DNA from: Streptomyces sp. man185
Lineage (GTDB): Bacteria; Actinomycetota; Actinomycetes; Streptomycetales; Streptomycetaceae
NCBI GenBank assembly: GCA_002551355.1
Contig: NTHE01000022.1
Span: forward strand, 49,921-113,920
Direction: 5' to 3'
Length of the DNA stretch: 64,000 nt
The notes beneath the pieces are model-generated. The model made no database searches, was not told the origin of the DNA, and saw nothing but the letters and a program-made list of their open reading frames with translations. Each line of letters opens with the position of its first letter. Positions within the stretch are counted from its first letter, which is position 1. Shown piece after piece: positions 31,992 through 44,740 of the stretch. The position numbers were made by a program, and so were the translations under genes.

Positions 31992-33374
31992 GTGCGTGAT
32001 TACCTGCTGACGCTCTGTGTCACGGCAGCGGTGACCTATCTGCTGACCGGACCGGTGCGTAAGTTCGCCATCGCGGTCGGGGCGATGCCCGCGATCCGTG
32101 CGCGCGACGTCCACCGCGAGCCGACACCCCGGCTCGGTGGGATCGCCATGTTCGGCGGACTGTGTGCGGGACTGATCGTCGCCGACCACCTCTTCAATCT
32201 GCAGGGCGTATTCGAACTCTCCAACGAACCACGGGCGTTGCTCTCCGGCGCCGCCCTGATCTGGCTGATCGGCGTCCTCGACGACAAGTTCGAGATCGAC
32301 GCCCTGATCAAGCTCGGCGGCCAGATGATCGCCGCCGCCGTCATGGTCATCCAGGGGCTCACGATCCTGTGGCTGCCGATCCCCGGCGTCGGCACGGTCG
32401 CCCTCACCCAGTGGCAGGGCACGCTGCTCACGGTGGCGCTGGTCGTCATCACGATCAACGCGGTCAACTTCGTCGACGGCCTGGACGGGCTCGCGGCGGG
32501 CATGGTGTGCATCGCGTCCGCGGCGTTCTTCCTGTACGCCTACCGGCTCTGGATGGGGTACGGGATCGAGGCGGCGGCCCCCGCGACGCTGTTCGCGGCG
32601 ATCCTGATGGGCATGTGCCTCGGCTTCCTGCCGCACAACATGCATCCGGCGCGGATCTTCATGGGCGACTCGGGCTCGATGCTGATCGGCCTGGTGCTGG
32701 CGGCGGGCGCGATCTCGATCACGGGCCAGGTCGACCCGGACCTCATGCAGATCTTCGAGGGCAGCGAGCGCGGCGCCACCCACGCGATGCTCCCGGTCTT
32801 CATCCCGCTGGTGCTGCCGCTGACGATCATCGCGATCCCGGCCGCCGACCTGGTCCTCGCCATCGTCCGCCGCACCTGGAACGGCCAGTCGCCGTTCGCC
32901 GCGGACCGGGGCCACCTGCACCACCGGTTGCTGGAGGTGGGCCACTCGCACAGCCGGGCCGTGCTGATCATGTACTTCTGGTCGGCCCTGATCGCCTTCG
33001 GCACGGTCGGCTACTCGGTGCACTCGGCGTCGATGTGGATCGTGTTCGTCATCATGGCGGCGAGCGCGGTGGGCCTGGTCCTGCTGCTGATGCCGCGCTT
33101 CACCCCGCGCACCCCGCACTGGGCCAACCGCTTCGTGCCGCCGCGCTACCGGCACCGCGCCGCGGAGCAGGCCCCCTCCTCCTCGCCCTCGTACGGCGAG
33201 AAGCCGGCCCTCGTGGCCTCCGGGGCCCAACAGGGCTCGGCAGAAGCTCAGATGGGCGAGGAGGGGCCCGAACGGGCCCCCGTGGCGGTCGGGGTGTCCG
33301 GCGTCAACGGCGCTACCGCGATCGGCGCTCGTTCGCGGTTCGCGGATCGCCGTTCCATCGACTCCCCCCGTTGA
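31992..33374 (+). CDS. wecA: UDP-GlcNAc:undecaprenyl-phosphate GlcNAc-1-phosphate transferase (WecA/Rfe/TagO family)
   Basis: A 460-residue polytopic membrane enzyme of the MraY/WecA superfamily that starts glycopolymer synthesis on undecaprenyl phosphate. Start GTG 31992 gives RDYLLTLCVTAAVTYLLTGP. Catalytic motifs are REPTPRLGGIAMF, GVLDDKFEID (Mg-binding Asp pair), INAVNFVDGLDGLAAG, FMGDSGSMLIG and the substrate loop DRGHLHHRLLEVGHS. About ten TM segments are visible. The C-terminal about 75 residues are disordered. It stands directly before the ATP synthase operon, as in Mycobacterium, and may supply the lipid-linked precursor for polymers attached by LCP proteins. Confidence 0.93.
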   Translation: MRDYLLTLCVTAAVTYLLTGPVRKFAIAVGAMPAIRARDVHREPTPRLGGIAMFGGLCAGLIVADHLFNLQGVFELSNEPRALLSGAALIWLIGVLDDKFEIDALIKLGGQMIAAAVMVIQGLTILWLPIPGVGTVALTQWQGTLLTVALVVITINAVNFVDGLDGLAAGMVCIASAAFFLYAYRLWMGYGIEAAAPATLFAAILMGMCLGFLPHNMHPARIFMGDSGSMLIGLVLAAGAISITGQVDPDLMQIFEGSERGATHAMLPVFIPLVLPLTIIAIPAADLVLAIVRRTWNGQSPFAADRGHLHHRLLEVGHSHSRAVLIMYFWSALIAFGTVGYSVHSASMWIVFVIMAASAVGLVLLLMPRFTPRTPHWANRFVPPRYRHRAAEQAPSSSPSYGEKPALVASGAQQGSAEAQMGEEGPERAPVAVGVSGVNGATAIGARSRFADRRSIDSPR

Positions 33375-33641
33375 CGATTCGGAAGCTGCGGTGCATTACC
33401 AGACATTGCGCCGCCTTGTCGTGCACACACGCGCGGACTAACTCTCATGTGTGACAGTTGGCACACTTTCCAGGTAAAGACCTCATCAAATAGTTTGTGA
33501 TACCGTTCACGAGACCCGGTGACGGAGCCGAAGGACCCTAGTGAGACGGTCCCTTGGCCTGGTAAACCGCCTCGCGGACCGGGCCTACGCTCGTCCATGA
33601 CGACGCCCCATTCCTCCTCTCAGACCAGTGGAGCTGCCGCC

Positions 33642-34082
33642 ATGCAGTCCGACATGCGCGAAGTACTGCGCATCGCCACCCCCACCGCCGCGGTGGGAGC
33701 CATCGCCACGCTCGTCGGCGGGCTCGTCGTCGGCGGCAAGGGGGCGATCGGCGCCGTCGTGGGCTGCGTGGTGGTCATCCTCTTCATGGCCCTCGGGCAG
33801 CTGGCGCTGCAGTGGGTCGCCAAGTCGATGCCGCACCTCTTCCAGGGAATGGGGCTGCTGGTCTACTCGGTCCAGCTCGTGGTCCTGCTCGGCCTGATCA
33901 TGGCCATCAGGAACACCTCCCTCTTCGACCTCCAGGTCTTCGCCCTCACGCTGGTCGTCTCGGTGCTCACATGGATCATCACGCAGACGGTGCTGCACGC
34001 CAGGAGCAAGACCCTGTACGTCGATCCGGAGGCGGAGAGCAGTGACGCTCCGGGCGGAACCAAGGGGAAGCATGACCAGTAG
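33642..34082 (+). CDS. atpI: ATP synthase protein I
   Basis: A 146-residue membrane protein with four TM segments (ATPTAAVGAIATLVGGLVV, AIGAVVGCVVVILFMALG, GMGLLVYSVQLVVLLGLIM, FALTLVVSVLTWIITQTVL). AtpI helps assemble the c-ring and is the first gene of the operon. ATG 33642 has GGAG 8 nt before it. An upstream ATG at 33597 with TACGCT 5 nt ahead could give a leaderless version 15 residues longer. The gap before it (33375-33641) is locally A/T-rich near 33475-33505 and has TTGGCA at 33458, the likely operon promoter region. Confidence 0.88.
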   Translation: MQSDMREVLRIATPTAAVGAIATLVGGLVVGGKGAIGAVVGCVVVILFMALGQLALQWVAKSMPHLFQGMGLLVYSVQLVVLLGLIMAIRNTSLFDLQVFALTLVVSVLTWIITQTVLHARSKTLYVDPEAESSDAPGGTKGKHDQ

Positions 34083-34300
34083 GGCCGGGATAAAGCCCTG
34101 TTCGACATGCTGCTATCGTCCGGTCTCGGTTGCGGTATTGCGGGCGCGGACAACACGGCTGTCGCCTGATTCATCGCGAGGCTTCGGGCCCGGCCGCCGC
34201 CTCCTCACCGTAAGAACCAGTCCGGTGCCGACCTGCGGCTGCCAGCCGCTCCGATACAACGAGGTAGCCGTATCCATGCGCCATGCAGAAGGAGCTCCTG

Positions 34301-35435
<1,135 letters not shown>

Positions 35436-35476
35436 TCCAGGCGACCTGACGATACGTTTTCGACGAAAGGTCCACC

Positions 35477-36013
35477 ATGTTGCACTTGGCAGCTGAGGAG
35501 CCGCAGTCACCGCTGCTGCCGGTCTTGCCCGAGATTGTCATCGGCCTGATCTGCTTCAGCATTGTCTTCTTCGTCTTCTACAAGAAGCTCCTCCCGGCCA
35601 TCAACACGACCCTGGACGAGCGTCGCGAGGCGATCGAGGGTGGCATCGAGAAGGCCGAAGCGGCTCAGACCGAGGCCCAGAGCGTTCTTGAGCAGTACAA
35701 GGCTCAGCTCGCCGAGGCCCGTCACGAGGCCGCTCGTCTGCGCCAGGAGGCGCAGGAGCAGGGTGCCGTCATCATCCAGGAGATGAAGGCGGAAGGTCAG
35801 CGGCAGCGCGAAGAGATCATCGCCGCAGGCCACGCCCAGATCGAGGTCGACCGCAAGGCCGCTGCCTCGGCGCTGCGTCAGGACGTGGGCAAGCTCGCCA
35901 CCGACCTGGCCGGCAAGCTCGTCGGCGAGTCCCTCCAGGACCACGCCCGGCAGAGCGGCACCGTCGACCGTTTCCTCGACGAGCTCGAGGCGAAGGCCGA
36001 GGCCGCCCGATGA
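35477..36013 (+). CDS. atpF: ATP synthase subunit b
   Basis: A 178-residue peripheral-stalk subunit with one N-terminal TM (VIGLICFSIVFFVFYKKLLP) and a long Glu/Ala/Gln-rich coiled coil to the C-terminus. Start ATG 35477 follows AAAGG. Its stop overlaps the atpH start (ATGA). Confidence 0.96.
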   Translation: MLHLAAEEPQSPLLPVLPEIVIGLICFSIVFFVFYKKLLPAINTTLDERREAIEGGIEKAEAAQTEAQSVLEQYKAQLAEARHEAARLRQEAQEQGAVIIQEMKAEGQRQREEIIAAGHAQIEVDRKAAASALRQDVGKLATDLAGKLVGESLQDHARQSGTVDRFLDELEAKAEAAR

Positions 36014-36825
36014 ACGGCGCGAGCCGCGAAGCACTGGCTGCCGCACGCGAGCGTCTCGACGCGCTGACCGACAACACGTCGGTCGACGCGGCGAAGCTCG
36101 CCGAGGAGCTGGCGTCGGTCACCGCACTGCTCCACCGCGAAGTATCCCTGCGCCGGGTCCTCACCGACCCGGCCCAGAGCGGCGAGAGCAAGGCCGATCT
36201 GGTCGCGCGTCTGCTCAGCGGACAGGTGGGCGGCGAGACCGTCGACCTGGTGTCCGGACTGGTCCGGTCCCGCTGGTCGCAGTCCCGTGACCTGGTGGAC
36301 TCGGTCGAGGAGCTGGCGAACACCGCAGACCTCACCGCGGCCCAGCGCGGCGGCAACCTCGACGACGTCGAGGACGAGTTGTTCCGGTTCGGCCGGATCG
36401 TCGGCTCCGACAAGGAGCTGCGCTCCGCGCTCACCAGCCGTACGGCCACGGCGTCCGCCAAGAGCGAGCTGCTGCGCAGCCTGCTCGGCGGCAAGGCGCA
36501 GCCGGTCACCGAGCGGATCATCGTCCGCCTGGTCACCCAGCCCCGTGGACGTAGCCTGGAAGCAGGGCTGGACTCGCTGTCCAGGCTCGCCGCGGAGCGA
36601 CGGGACCGCATGGTCGCCGTCGTCACCTCGGCGGTGCCGCTCAGCGACCGGCAGAAGCAGCGCCTCGGCGACGCCCTGGCGAAGCTCTACGGTCGGCAGA
36701 TGCACCTGAACCTGGACGTGGACCCCGCGGTCCTCGGCGGGGTCTCGGTGCGCGTCGGTGACGAGATCATCAACGGCACCGTCGCGGATCGCCTCGACGA
36801 GGCGACCCGTCGCATCGCCGGCTGA
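36010..36825 (+). CDS. atpH: ATP synthase subunit delta
   Basis: A 271-residue subunit capping the F1 head and linking it to the b stalk. It is about 90 residues longer than E. coli delta, as is usual in actinobacteria. The C-terminal part has the family stretch [21 protein letters not shown]. Translationally coupled to atpF. Confidence 0.95.
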   Translation: MNGASREALAAARERLDALTDNTSVDAAKLAEELASVTALLHREVSLRRVLTDPAQSGESKADLVARLLSGQVGGETVDLVSGLVRSRWSQSRDLVDSVEELANTADLTAAQRGGNLDDVEDELFRFGRIVGSDKELRSALTSRTATASAKSELLRSLLGGKAQPVTERIIVRLVTQPRGRSLEAGLDSLSRLAAERRDRMVAVVTSAVPLSDRQKQRLGDALAKLYGRQMHLNLDVDPAVLGGVSVRVGDEIINGTVADRLDEATRRIAG

Positions 36826-36851
36826 CACAGCGCAAGAACAAGCAAGACCAG

Positions 36852-36906
36852 CGGCCCGGTTGGGCCGTGCAGAAATTGCAGAAGATTCCTGGGGGTCGGC
36901 CCCCAG
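36852..36906 (+). other. Two hairpins between atpH and atpA
   Basis: CGGCCC-GGTT-GGGCCG (36852-36867) and CTGGGGG-TCGG-CCCCCAG (36889-36906) lie in the 128-bp space between atpH and atpA, the widest gap inside the F1 part of the operon. They could mark an RNA-processing site or a partial terminator that sets stoichiometry. Confidence 0.6.
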
Positions 36907-36953
36907 ACCCCCTTAAGAAACTTCGGGCCCAACAAGGAGAGCAGGGAACCCAG

Positions 36954-38525
36954 ATGGCGGAGCTCACGATCCGGCCGGAGGAGATCCGGGACGCACTGGA
37001 TAACTTTGTCCAGTCGTACCAGCCGGACGCGGCCTCGCGCGAGGAGGTCGGTACGGTCAGCGTTGCCGGCGACGGCATCGCGAAGGTGGAGGGTCTGCCC
37101 TCCGCCATGGCGAACGAGCTGCTGAAGTTCGAGGACGGCACCCTCGGTCTCGCCCTCAACCTCGAGGAGCGCGAGATCGGTGCGATCGTCCTCGGCGAGT
37201 TCAGCGGCATCGAGGAGGGCCAGCCGGTGCAGCGCACCGGTGAGGTGCTCTCCGTCGGCGTCGGCGAGGGTTACCTCGGCCGCGTCGTCGACCCGCTCGG
37301 CAACCCGATCGACGGTCTCGGCGAGATCGAGACCGACAGCCGCCGCGCCCTCGAGCTGCAGGCCCCTGGCGTCATGGTCCGCAAGTCGGTGCACGAGCCG
37401 ATGCAGACCGGCTACAAGGCCGTCGACGCCATGGTGCCGATCGGCCGAGGCCAGCGTCAGCTGATCATCGGCGACCGTCAGACGGGTAAGACCGCGCTGG
37501 CCGTCGACACGATCATCAACCAGCGCGACAACTGGCGCTCGGGCGACGTGAACAAGCAGGTCCGCTGCATCTACGTCGCCATCGGTCAGAAGGGTTCCAC
37601 CATCGCCTCCGTGCGTGGTGCGCTCGAAGAGGCCGGTGCGCTGGAGTACACGACCATCGTCGCCGCCCCGGCGTCCGACCCGGCCGGCTTCAAGTACCTG
37701 GCGCCGTACACCGGTTCGGCCATCGGCCAGCACTGGATGTACCAGGGCAAGCACGTCCTGATCATCTTCGACGACCTCTCGAAGCAGGCCGACGCCTACC
37801 GCGCCGTGTCCCTGCTGCTGCGCCGCCCGCCGGGCCGCGAGGCCTACCCGGGCGACGTCTTCTACCTGCACTCGCGTCTGCTGGAGCGCTGCGCCAAGCT
37901 CTCCGACGAGATGGGCGCCGGTTCGATGACGGGCCTCCCGATCGTCGAGACCAAGGCGAACGACGTGTCGGCGTTCATTCCGACCAACGTCATCTCCATC
38001 ACCGACGGCCAGTGCTTCCTGGAGTCCGACCTGTTCAACGCGGGTCAGCGTCCGGCGCTCAACGTCGGTATCTCGGTCTCCCGAGTCGGTGGCTCCGCCC
38101 AGCACAAGGCCATGAAGCAGGTCTCCGGCCGGCTTCGCGTGGACCTCGCCCAGTACCGCGAGCTGGAGGCGTTCGCCGCCTTCGGTTCCGACCTGGACGC
38201 GGCCTCGAAGGCCTCGCTGGAGCGCGGCAAGCGCATGGTCGAGCTGCTGAAGCAGCCGCAGTACGCCCCGTTCCCGATGGAGGAGCAGGTCGTCTCGGTC
38301 TGGGCCGGCACCACGGGCAAGATGGACGACGTCCCGGTCGAGGACATCCGTCGCTTCGAGGCCGAGCTGCTGGAGTTCCTGCGCCGTGAGCGCAAGGACC
38401 TCCTGACCAGCATCGCCGAGGGCGGCAAGATGTCCGACGACACGCTGCAGTCGATCGCCGACGCGATCGCCGCCTTCAAGCAGCAGTTCGAGACCTCGGA
38501 CGGCAAGCTCCTGGGCGAGGGCTGA
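36954..38525 (+). CDS. atpA: ATP synthase subunit alpha
   Basis: A 523-residue F1 subunit that binds nucleotide without turning it over. Start ATG 36954 gives [14 protein letters not shown]; the frame is open further up but without an RBS. Walker A is [11 protein letters not shown], Walker [13 protein letters not shown], and [15 protein letters not shown] is characteristic. Normal length. Confidence 0.98.
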   Translation: MAELTIRPEEIRDALDNFVQSYQPDAASREEVGTVSVAGDGIAKVEGLPSAMANELLKFEDGTLGLALNLEEREIGAIVLGEFSGIEEGQPVQRTGEVLSVGVGEGYLGRVVDPLGNPIDGLGEIETDSRRALELQAPGVMVRKSVHEPMQTGYKAVDAMVPIGRGQRQLIIGDRQTGKTALAVDTIINQRDNWRSGDVNKQVRCIYVAIGQKGSTIASVRGALEEAGALEYTTIVAAPASDPAGFKYLAPYTGSAIGQHWMYQGKHVLIIFDDLSKQADAYRAVSLLLRRPPGREAYPGDVFYLHSRLLERCAKLSDEMGAGSMTGLPIVETKANDVSAFIPTNVISITDGQCFLESDLFNAGQRPALNVGISVSRVGGSAQHKAMKQVSGRLRVDLAQYRELEAFAAFGSDLDAASKASLERGKRMVELLKQPQYAPFPMEEQVVSVWAGTTGKMDDVPVEDIRRFEAELLEFLRRERKDLLTSIAEGGKMSDDTLQSIADAIAAFKQQFETSDGKLLGEG

Positions 38526-38528
38526 TCG

Positions 38529-40888
<2,360 letters not shown>

Positions 40889-40957
40889 GCCTCCGGCTCA
40901 CCGAGGGGGGTGGGTGTGTCCCGCCCCCCTCACCACGCCCCGTAGAATTGACCCAAC

Positions 40958-40977
40958 ACCCGGCCGGGCGGCCGGGT
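40958..40977 (+). other. Hairpin between atpD and atpC
   Basis: An 8-bp stem ACCCGGCC/GGCCGGGT with loop GGGC. TAGAAT at 40943-40948 just before it resembles a -10, so a minor internal promoter is possible. No -35 is visible. Confidence 0.45.
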
Positions 40978-40997
40978 GGTGACCCGAGGAGCCACCC

Positions 40998-41372
40998 TTG
41001 GCTGCTGAGCTGCATGTCGAGCTGGTCGCCGCGGACCGAAGTGTCTGGTCCGGCGAGGCCACCCTGGTCGTCGCGCGTACCACGTCCGGCGACATCGGCG
41101 TCATGCCCGGTCACCAGCCGCTTCTCGGTGTGCTGGAATCGGGCCCGGTGACGATCCGCACGAGTGAGGGCGGCACCGTGATCGCCGCCGTGCACGGTGG
41201 ATTCATCTCGTTCGCGGACGACAAGCTGTCGCTGCTGGCCGAGATCGCCGAGCTGGCCGACGAGATCGATGTCGAGCGCGCCGAGCGGGCGCTGGAGCTC
41301 GCGAAGTCGGACGCGGACGCCGCTGCCCAGCGGCGCGCCGATGTCCGACTGCGCGCGGTGGCGGTGCGCTAG
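40998..41372 (+). CDS. atpC: ATP synthase subunit epsilon
   Basis: A 124-residue subunit regulating rotation at the foot of gamma. Start TTG 40998 follows GAGGA with 7 nt spacing. The beta-sandwich domain has [23 protein letters not shown]; the helical C-terminus is Glu/Ala-rich. Last ATP synthase gene. Confidence 0.95.
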   Translation: MAAELHVELVAADRSVWSGEATLVVARTTSGDIGVMPGHQPLLGVLESGPVTIRTSEGGTVIAAVHGGFISFADDKLSLLAEIAELADEIDVERAERALELAKSDADAAAQRRADVRLRAVAVR

Positions 41373-41505
41373 CACCCCCACTGACAGATGTTTTTACTCA
41401 GCCGCGGCCCGAGCTGGAGCAATCCAGCCGTGTCGCGGCTGAGGCGATGCAGGTGCAATACGGTTTCGGTGTTCGTTACTCGACGATGCGAGGAGGTCGG
41501 TGGAG

Positions 41506-41952
41506 ATGGTCCTCGCGTTGTGGGTGGGCGCGTCCGTCGTCGTCACGGTCCTGTTGGGACTGTTCGTCTTCGGCCTGCGCCGGCGGCTGATCCAGCGGTC
41601 CGGAGGGACCTTCGACTGCAGCCTGCGCTGGGATGTGTCCGAGGAACCCGACTCCCTCGGCAAAGGCTGGGTGTACGGGGTCGCCCGCTACAGCGGTGAC
41701 CGCGTCGACTGGTTCCGGGTCTTCTCCTACGCTCCTCGCCCCCGCCGGGGCCTGGAGCGTTCTGCGATCGAGGTGATCGCCCGCCGGCTGCCGGAGGGCG
41801 AGGAGGAGCTGGCGCTCCTGTCCGACTCCGTCGTGCTCGGCTGTCTCCACCGGGGGACGCGCCTGGAGCTGGCGATGAGCGAGGACGCCCTGACCGGCTT
41901 TCTGGCCTGGCTGGAGGCGGCGCCGCCCGGCCAGAGGGTGAACGTCGCGTAG
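41506..41952 (+). CDS. DUF2550 membrane protein
   Basis: A 148-residue protein with one N-terminal TM (LWVGASVVVTVLLGLFVFGL) and a cytoplasmic domain (SGGTFDCSLRW, GWVYGVARYSGDRVDWFRVFSY). ATG 41506 has AGGAGG 9 nt before it; GTG 41500 is closer to the RBS than usual. A DUF2550 gene follows atpC in Mycobacterium too. Function unknown; the position suggests a link with the ATP synthase or the membrane. Confidence 0.85.
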   Translation: MVLALWVGASVVVTVLLGLFVFGLRRRLIQRSGGTFDCSLRWDVSEEPDSLGKGWVYGVARYSGDRVDWFRVFSYAPRPRRGLERSAIEVIARRLPEGEEELALLSDSVVLGCLHRGTRLELAMSEDALTGFLAWLEAAPPGQRVNVA

Positions 41953-41974
41953 CGGAGCGCGTACACAGCGAAAA

Positions 41975-42014
41975 CCGGGGAGACGGGGGACGGACCCGTC
42001 TCCCCGGCGCTTTT
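41975..42014. terminator. Bidirectional terminator between the atp cluster and chiC
   Basis: A 13-bp perfect stem CCGGGGAGACGGG/CCCGTCTCCCCGG with a 7-nt loop (41975-42007), flanked by TTTT on the plus side and by AAAA on the other, so it works in both directions for these convergent genes. Confidence 0.9.
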
Positions 42015-42046
42015 CGGGGGTGGTGCTTCGCGCTACGGCGTGGGGA

Positions 42047-43921
42047 TCACTTGAGACCGTTGGCGATCGCGCTCACGAGTTCGCCGTTGGTGGTGTCACC
42101 GGAGAACTCCCAGGAGAACGCGCCTCCCAGGCCCTGGTTCTTCGCCCAGGTCATCTTCGAGCCGATGGTGGCCGGGGTGTCGTAGCTCCACCAGTTGGTG
42201 CCGCAGTGGGCGTACGCGGTGCCGGCGATGGTGCCGGTGGCGGGGCAGGAGCTCTTGAGGACCTTGTAGTCCTCGATGCCCGCCTCGTACGTGCCCGGGG
42301 CCGCGCCGGTCGCCGTGCCGCCGGGGGCGGACTGGGTGACGCCGGTCCAGCCGCGGCCGTAGAAGCCGATGCCGAGGAGCAGTTTCTTGGCCGGGACGCC
42401 CTTCGCCTTCAGCTTGGCGATGGCGTCGGCGGAGGTGAAGCCCTGCTGGGGGATGCCGGTGTACGAGGTCAGCGGCGAGTGCGGGGCCGTCGGGCCCTTG
42501 GCCGCCCAGGCGCCGAAGAAGTCGTACGTCATCACGTTGTACCAGTCGAAGGACTGGGCCGCGCCGCCGTAGTCGGCCGCGTCGATCTTGCCGCCGTTGG
42601 AGCCGTCCGCGGTGATGGCGGCGGTGACCAGGTTCTTCGAGCCGAACTTGGCCCGCATCGCGTCGGCCATCGTCTTGATCGCGGCCGGGCCGCTGGTGTC
42701 ACAGGTCAGGCCGCAGGCGTTCGGGTACTCCCAGTCCAGGTCGATGCCGTCGAAGACGTCGGCCCAGCGGGGGTCCTCGACCAGGTCGTAGCAGGACTGG
42801 GCGAAGGCGGCGGGGTTCTGGACGGCCTGGCCGAAGCCGCCGGACCAGGTCCAGCCGCCGAACGACCAGAGGACCTTGATGTGCGGGTACTTGGCCTTCA
42901 GCTTGCGCAGCTGGTTGAAGTTGCCGCGCAGCGGCTGGTCCCAGGTGTCGGCGACGCCGTCGACGGACTGGTCGGCGGTGTACGCCTTGTCGTAGTCGGC
43001 GTAGGAGTCGCCGATGGTGCACTTGCCGTTCTGCACGTTGCCGAAGGCGTAGTTGATGTGCGTGATCTTCGCGGCCGTGCCGGACGTCACCAGGTTCTTG
43101 ACGTGGTAGTTGCGCCCGTAGACGCCCCAGTTGGTGAAGTAGCCCAGGTTGATCTTGTCGCCGCCGGGCTGCTCGCCGCCGCCACCGGTGGTGCGCACGG
43201 CGGTGGAGGCGGAGGCAGGGCCGGTCTGGTCGGCGGTGTCCCTGGCCTGCACGGCGTAGGAGTAGTCGGTGCCCGCCGTCAGACCGGTGTTGGTGTACGT
43301 CGTGCCGGTGACCGTGGCGACCTTGGCGCCGTCGCGCAGGACGTCGTAGTTCTTGACGCCCTTGTCGTCGGTGGCCGCGCTCCAGCTCAGCTTCACCGAG
43401 GTGTCGGTGATGTCGCCGGCGGTGGGCTTGCCGGGCGCGGAGGGCGGGTTGTCACCGGGAACGGTGGGGCCGCCGTCACAGGAGGCGCCGTTCAGCTTGC
43501 AGCCCGTGGGGGAGCCGGAGCCGCTGCCGTTGAAGCCGAAGCTGATGCTGGCGCCCGGCGCCACGGTCCCGTTCCAGGAAAGGTTCTTGGCGGTCCAGTG
43601 GTTGCCGCTGCTGGTGACGGAGGCGTCCCAGGCGGAGCCGACCGAGGTGCCCGAGGGGAAGTCCCACTCGATGGTCCAGGAGGAGAGCGCGGTGGTGCCG
43701 GTGTTCTTCACCGTCCACTGGCCCTCGAAGCCGCTGCCCCAGTCCGACTTCTTGGTGTACGTGGCGGTGGCCGACGCGGCTGCCGACGCGGGGGAGGCCA
43801 GCCCCACCATCGCGGCCAGCGGTACGACGAGCGCGGTCAGGGCCGCGACGACCTTGGACCTGCCGCTGACGGCGGGCATCCATCTGAATCTGGAACGGCG
43901 TTGGGGGGTATCGGTGCTCAA
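42047..43921 (-). CDS. chiC: Secreted family-18 chitinase with CBM2 and FN3 domains
   Basis: A 624-residue exported enzyme. Start TTG 43921 follows GAGGAG with 5 nt spacing; the frame is open upstream without an RBS. After the signal peptide (to about ...ASPASAA) comes a cellulose/chitin-binding CBM2-type domain (WTVKNTGTTALSSWTIEWDFP), a fibronectin III domain (PSAPGKPTAGDITDTSVKLSWS...) and a GH18 catalytic domain with the signature FDGIDLDWEYP, where the last Glu is the acid catalyst. It degrades chitin outside the cell. The promoter and the adjacent chiR/chiS genes match the chiC locus of S. coelicolor. Confidence 0.95.
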   Translation of the reverse strand: MSTDTPQRRSRFRWMPAVSGRSKVVAALTALVVPLAAMVGLASPASAAASATATYTKKSDWGSGFEGQWTVKNTGTTALSSWTIEWDFPSGTSVGSAWDASVTSSGNHWTAKNLSWNGTVAPGASISFGFNGSGSGSPTGCKLNGASCDGGPTVPGDNPPSAPGKPTAGDITDTSVKLSWSAATDDKGVKNYDVLRDGAKVATVTGTTYTNTGLTAGTDYSYAVQARDTADQTGPASASTAVRTTGGGGEQPGGDKINLGYFTNWGVYGRNYHVKNLVTSGTAAKITHINYAFGNVQNGKCTIGDSYADYDKAYTADQSVDGVADTWDQPLRGNFNQLRKLKAKYPHIKVLWSFGGWTWSGGFGQAVQNPAAFAQSCYDLVEDPRWADVFDGIDLDWEYPNACGLTCDTSGPAAIKTMADAMRAKFGSKNLVTAAITADGSNGGKIDAADYGGAAQSFDWYNVMTYDFFGAWAAKGPTAPHSPLTSYTGIPQQGFTSADAIAKLKAKGVPAKKLLLGIGFYGRGWTGVTQSAPGGTATGAAPGTYEAGIEDYKVLKSSCPATGTIAGTAYAHCGTNWWSYDTPATIGSKMTWAKNQGLGGAFSWEFSGDTTNGELVSAIANGLK

Positions 43922-44029
43922 CGGTGCTCCTCGGGTGAGGTCCAACAAACGGGGATGATTCGTGGACTGCAAACCCTGCGCCGCCCTGAGTACGGGTGCT
44001 CTCGTACTCACCGCAGTGTGTGTTCGGTG

Positions 44030-44071
44030 ACAGTAGAAAGGTCTGGACCAACCGTCAAGAGGTCTGGACCA
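44030..44071 (-). promoter_or_regulatory. Chitinase promoter with two direct repeats
   Basis: On the minus strand TGGTCCAGACCT occurs twice (44071-44060, 44050-44039). Between and beyond them stand TTGACG (-35, 44058-44053), 17 nt, and TACTGT (-10, 44035-44030). These 12-bp direct repeats are the known element for chitin induction and glucose repression of Streptomyces chitinases, and they resemble DasR sites. Confidence 0.93.
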
Positions 44072-44089
44072 AAGATCGACGAAACCGGC

Positions 44090-44740
44090 TCAGATCCCCA
44101 ACTCCTGCGCCAGAACCGCCGCCTGAACCCTGCTGCGCAGCTCCAGCTTGCCCAGCAGCCTGCTGACGTGGGTCTTCACCGTGGCCTCGGCCATGGAGAG
44201 ACGCAGCGCGATCTCCGCGTTCGACAACCCCTCGCCCAGACAGCCCAGCACCTCGCGCTCGCGCCGGGTGAGCGCCTCCAGTACGGCCGGATCGGCCGTG
44301 TCCCGGTTGCGCCCGGCTCCCGCTCCGGCGAACTCGGCGATCAGGCGGCGGGTCACGGCCGGGGCGATCAGCCCCTCGCCGCGCGCCACCGTCCGTACCG
44401 CCTCCAGCAGATCGCGGGCGTCGGTGTTCTTCAGCAGGAAGCCCGAGGCGCCCGCGCGCAGCGCCCCGAAGACGTACTCGTCCAGGTCGAACGTGGTCAG
44501 CACCAGGACGTCCGCGAGCTCCTCCGCGACGACCTGCCGGGTCGCCGACACGCCGTCCAGGCGCGGCATCTGCACATCCATCAGCACCAGGTCCGGGCGG
44601 AGTTCACGCGCCATGCGCACCGCCGCCTCACCGTCCCCCGCCTCCCCGACGACCTCGATGTCCGGCGCGCTGGAGAGGATCAGCACCAGCCCCGCGCGCA
44701 CCGCCGACTGGTCCTCCGCGACCAGTACCCGGATCGTCAT
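44090..44740 (-). CDS. chiR: Response regulator ChiR (NarL/LuxR family)
   Basis: A 216-residue regulator. The receiver domain has VLVAEDQSAVR, the phospho-acceptor Asp in VLMDVQMPRLDG and the Lys in FLLKNTDARD. The LuxR-type HTH is LTRREREVLGCLGEGLSNAEIALRL-type followed by ATVKTHVSRLLGKL. Its start overlaps the kinase stop by 4 bp. In S. coelicolor ChiR activates chiC, which lies directly downstream in this window. Confidence 0.9.
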   Translation of the reverse strand: MTIRVLVAEDQSAVRAGLVLILSSAPDIEVVGEAGDGEAAVRMARELRPDLVLMDVQMPRLDGVSATRQVVAEELADVLVLTTFDLDEYVFGALRAGASGFLLKNTDARDLLEAVRTVARGEGLIAPAVTRRLIAEFAGAGAGRNRDTADPAVLEALTRREREVLGCLGEGLSNAEIALRLSMAEATVKTHVSRLLGKLELRSRVQAAVLAQELGI

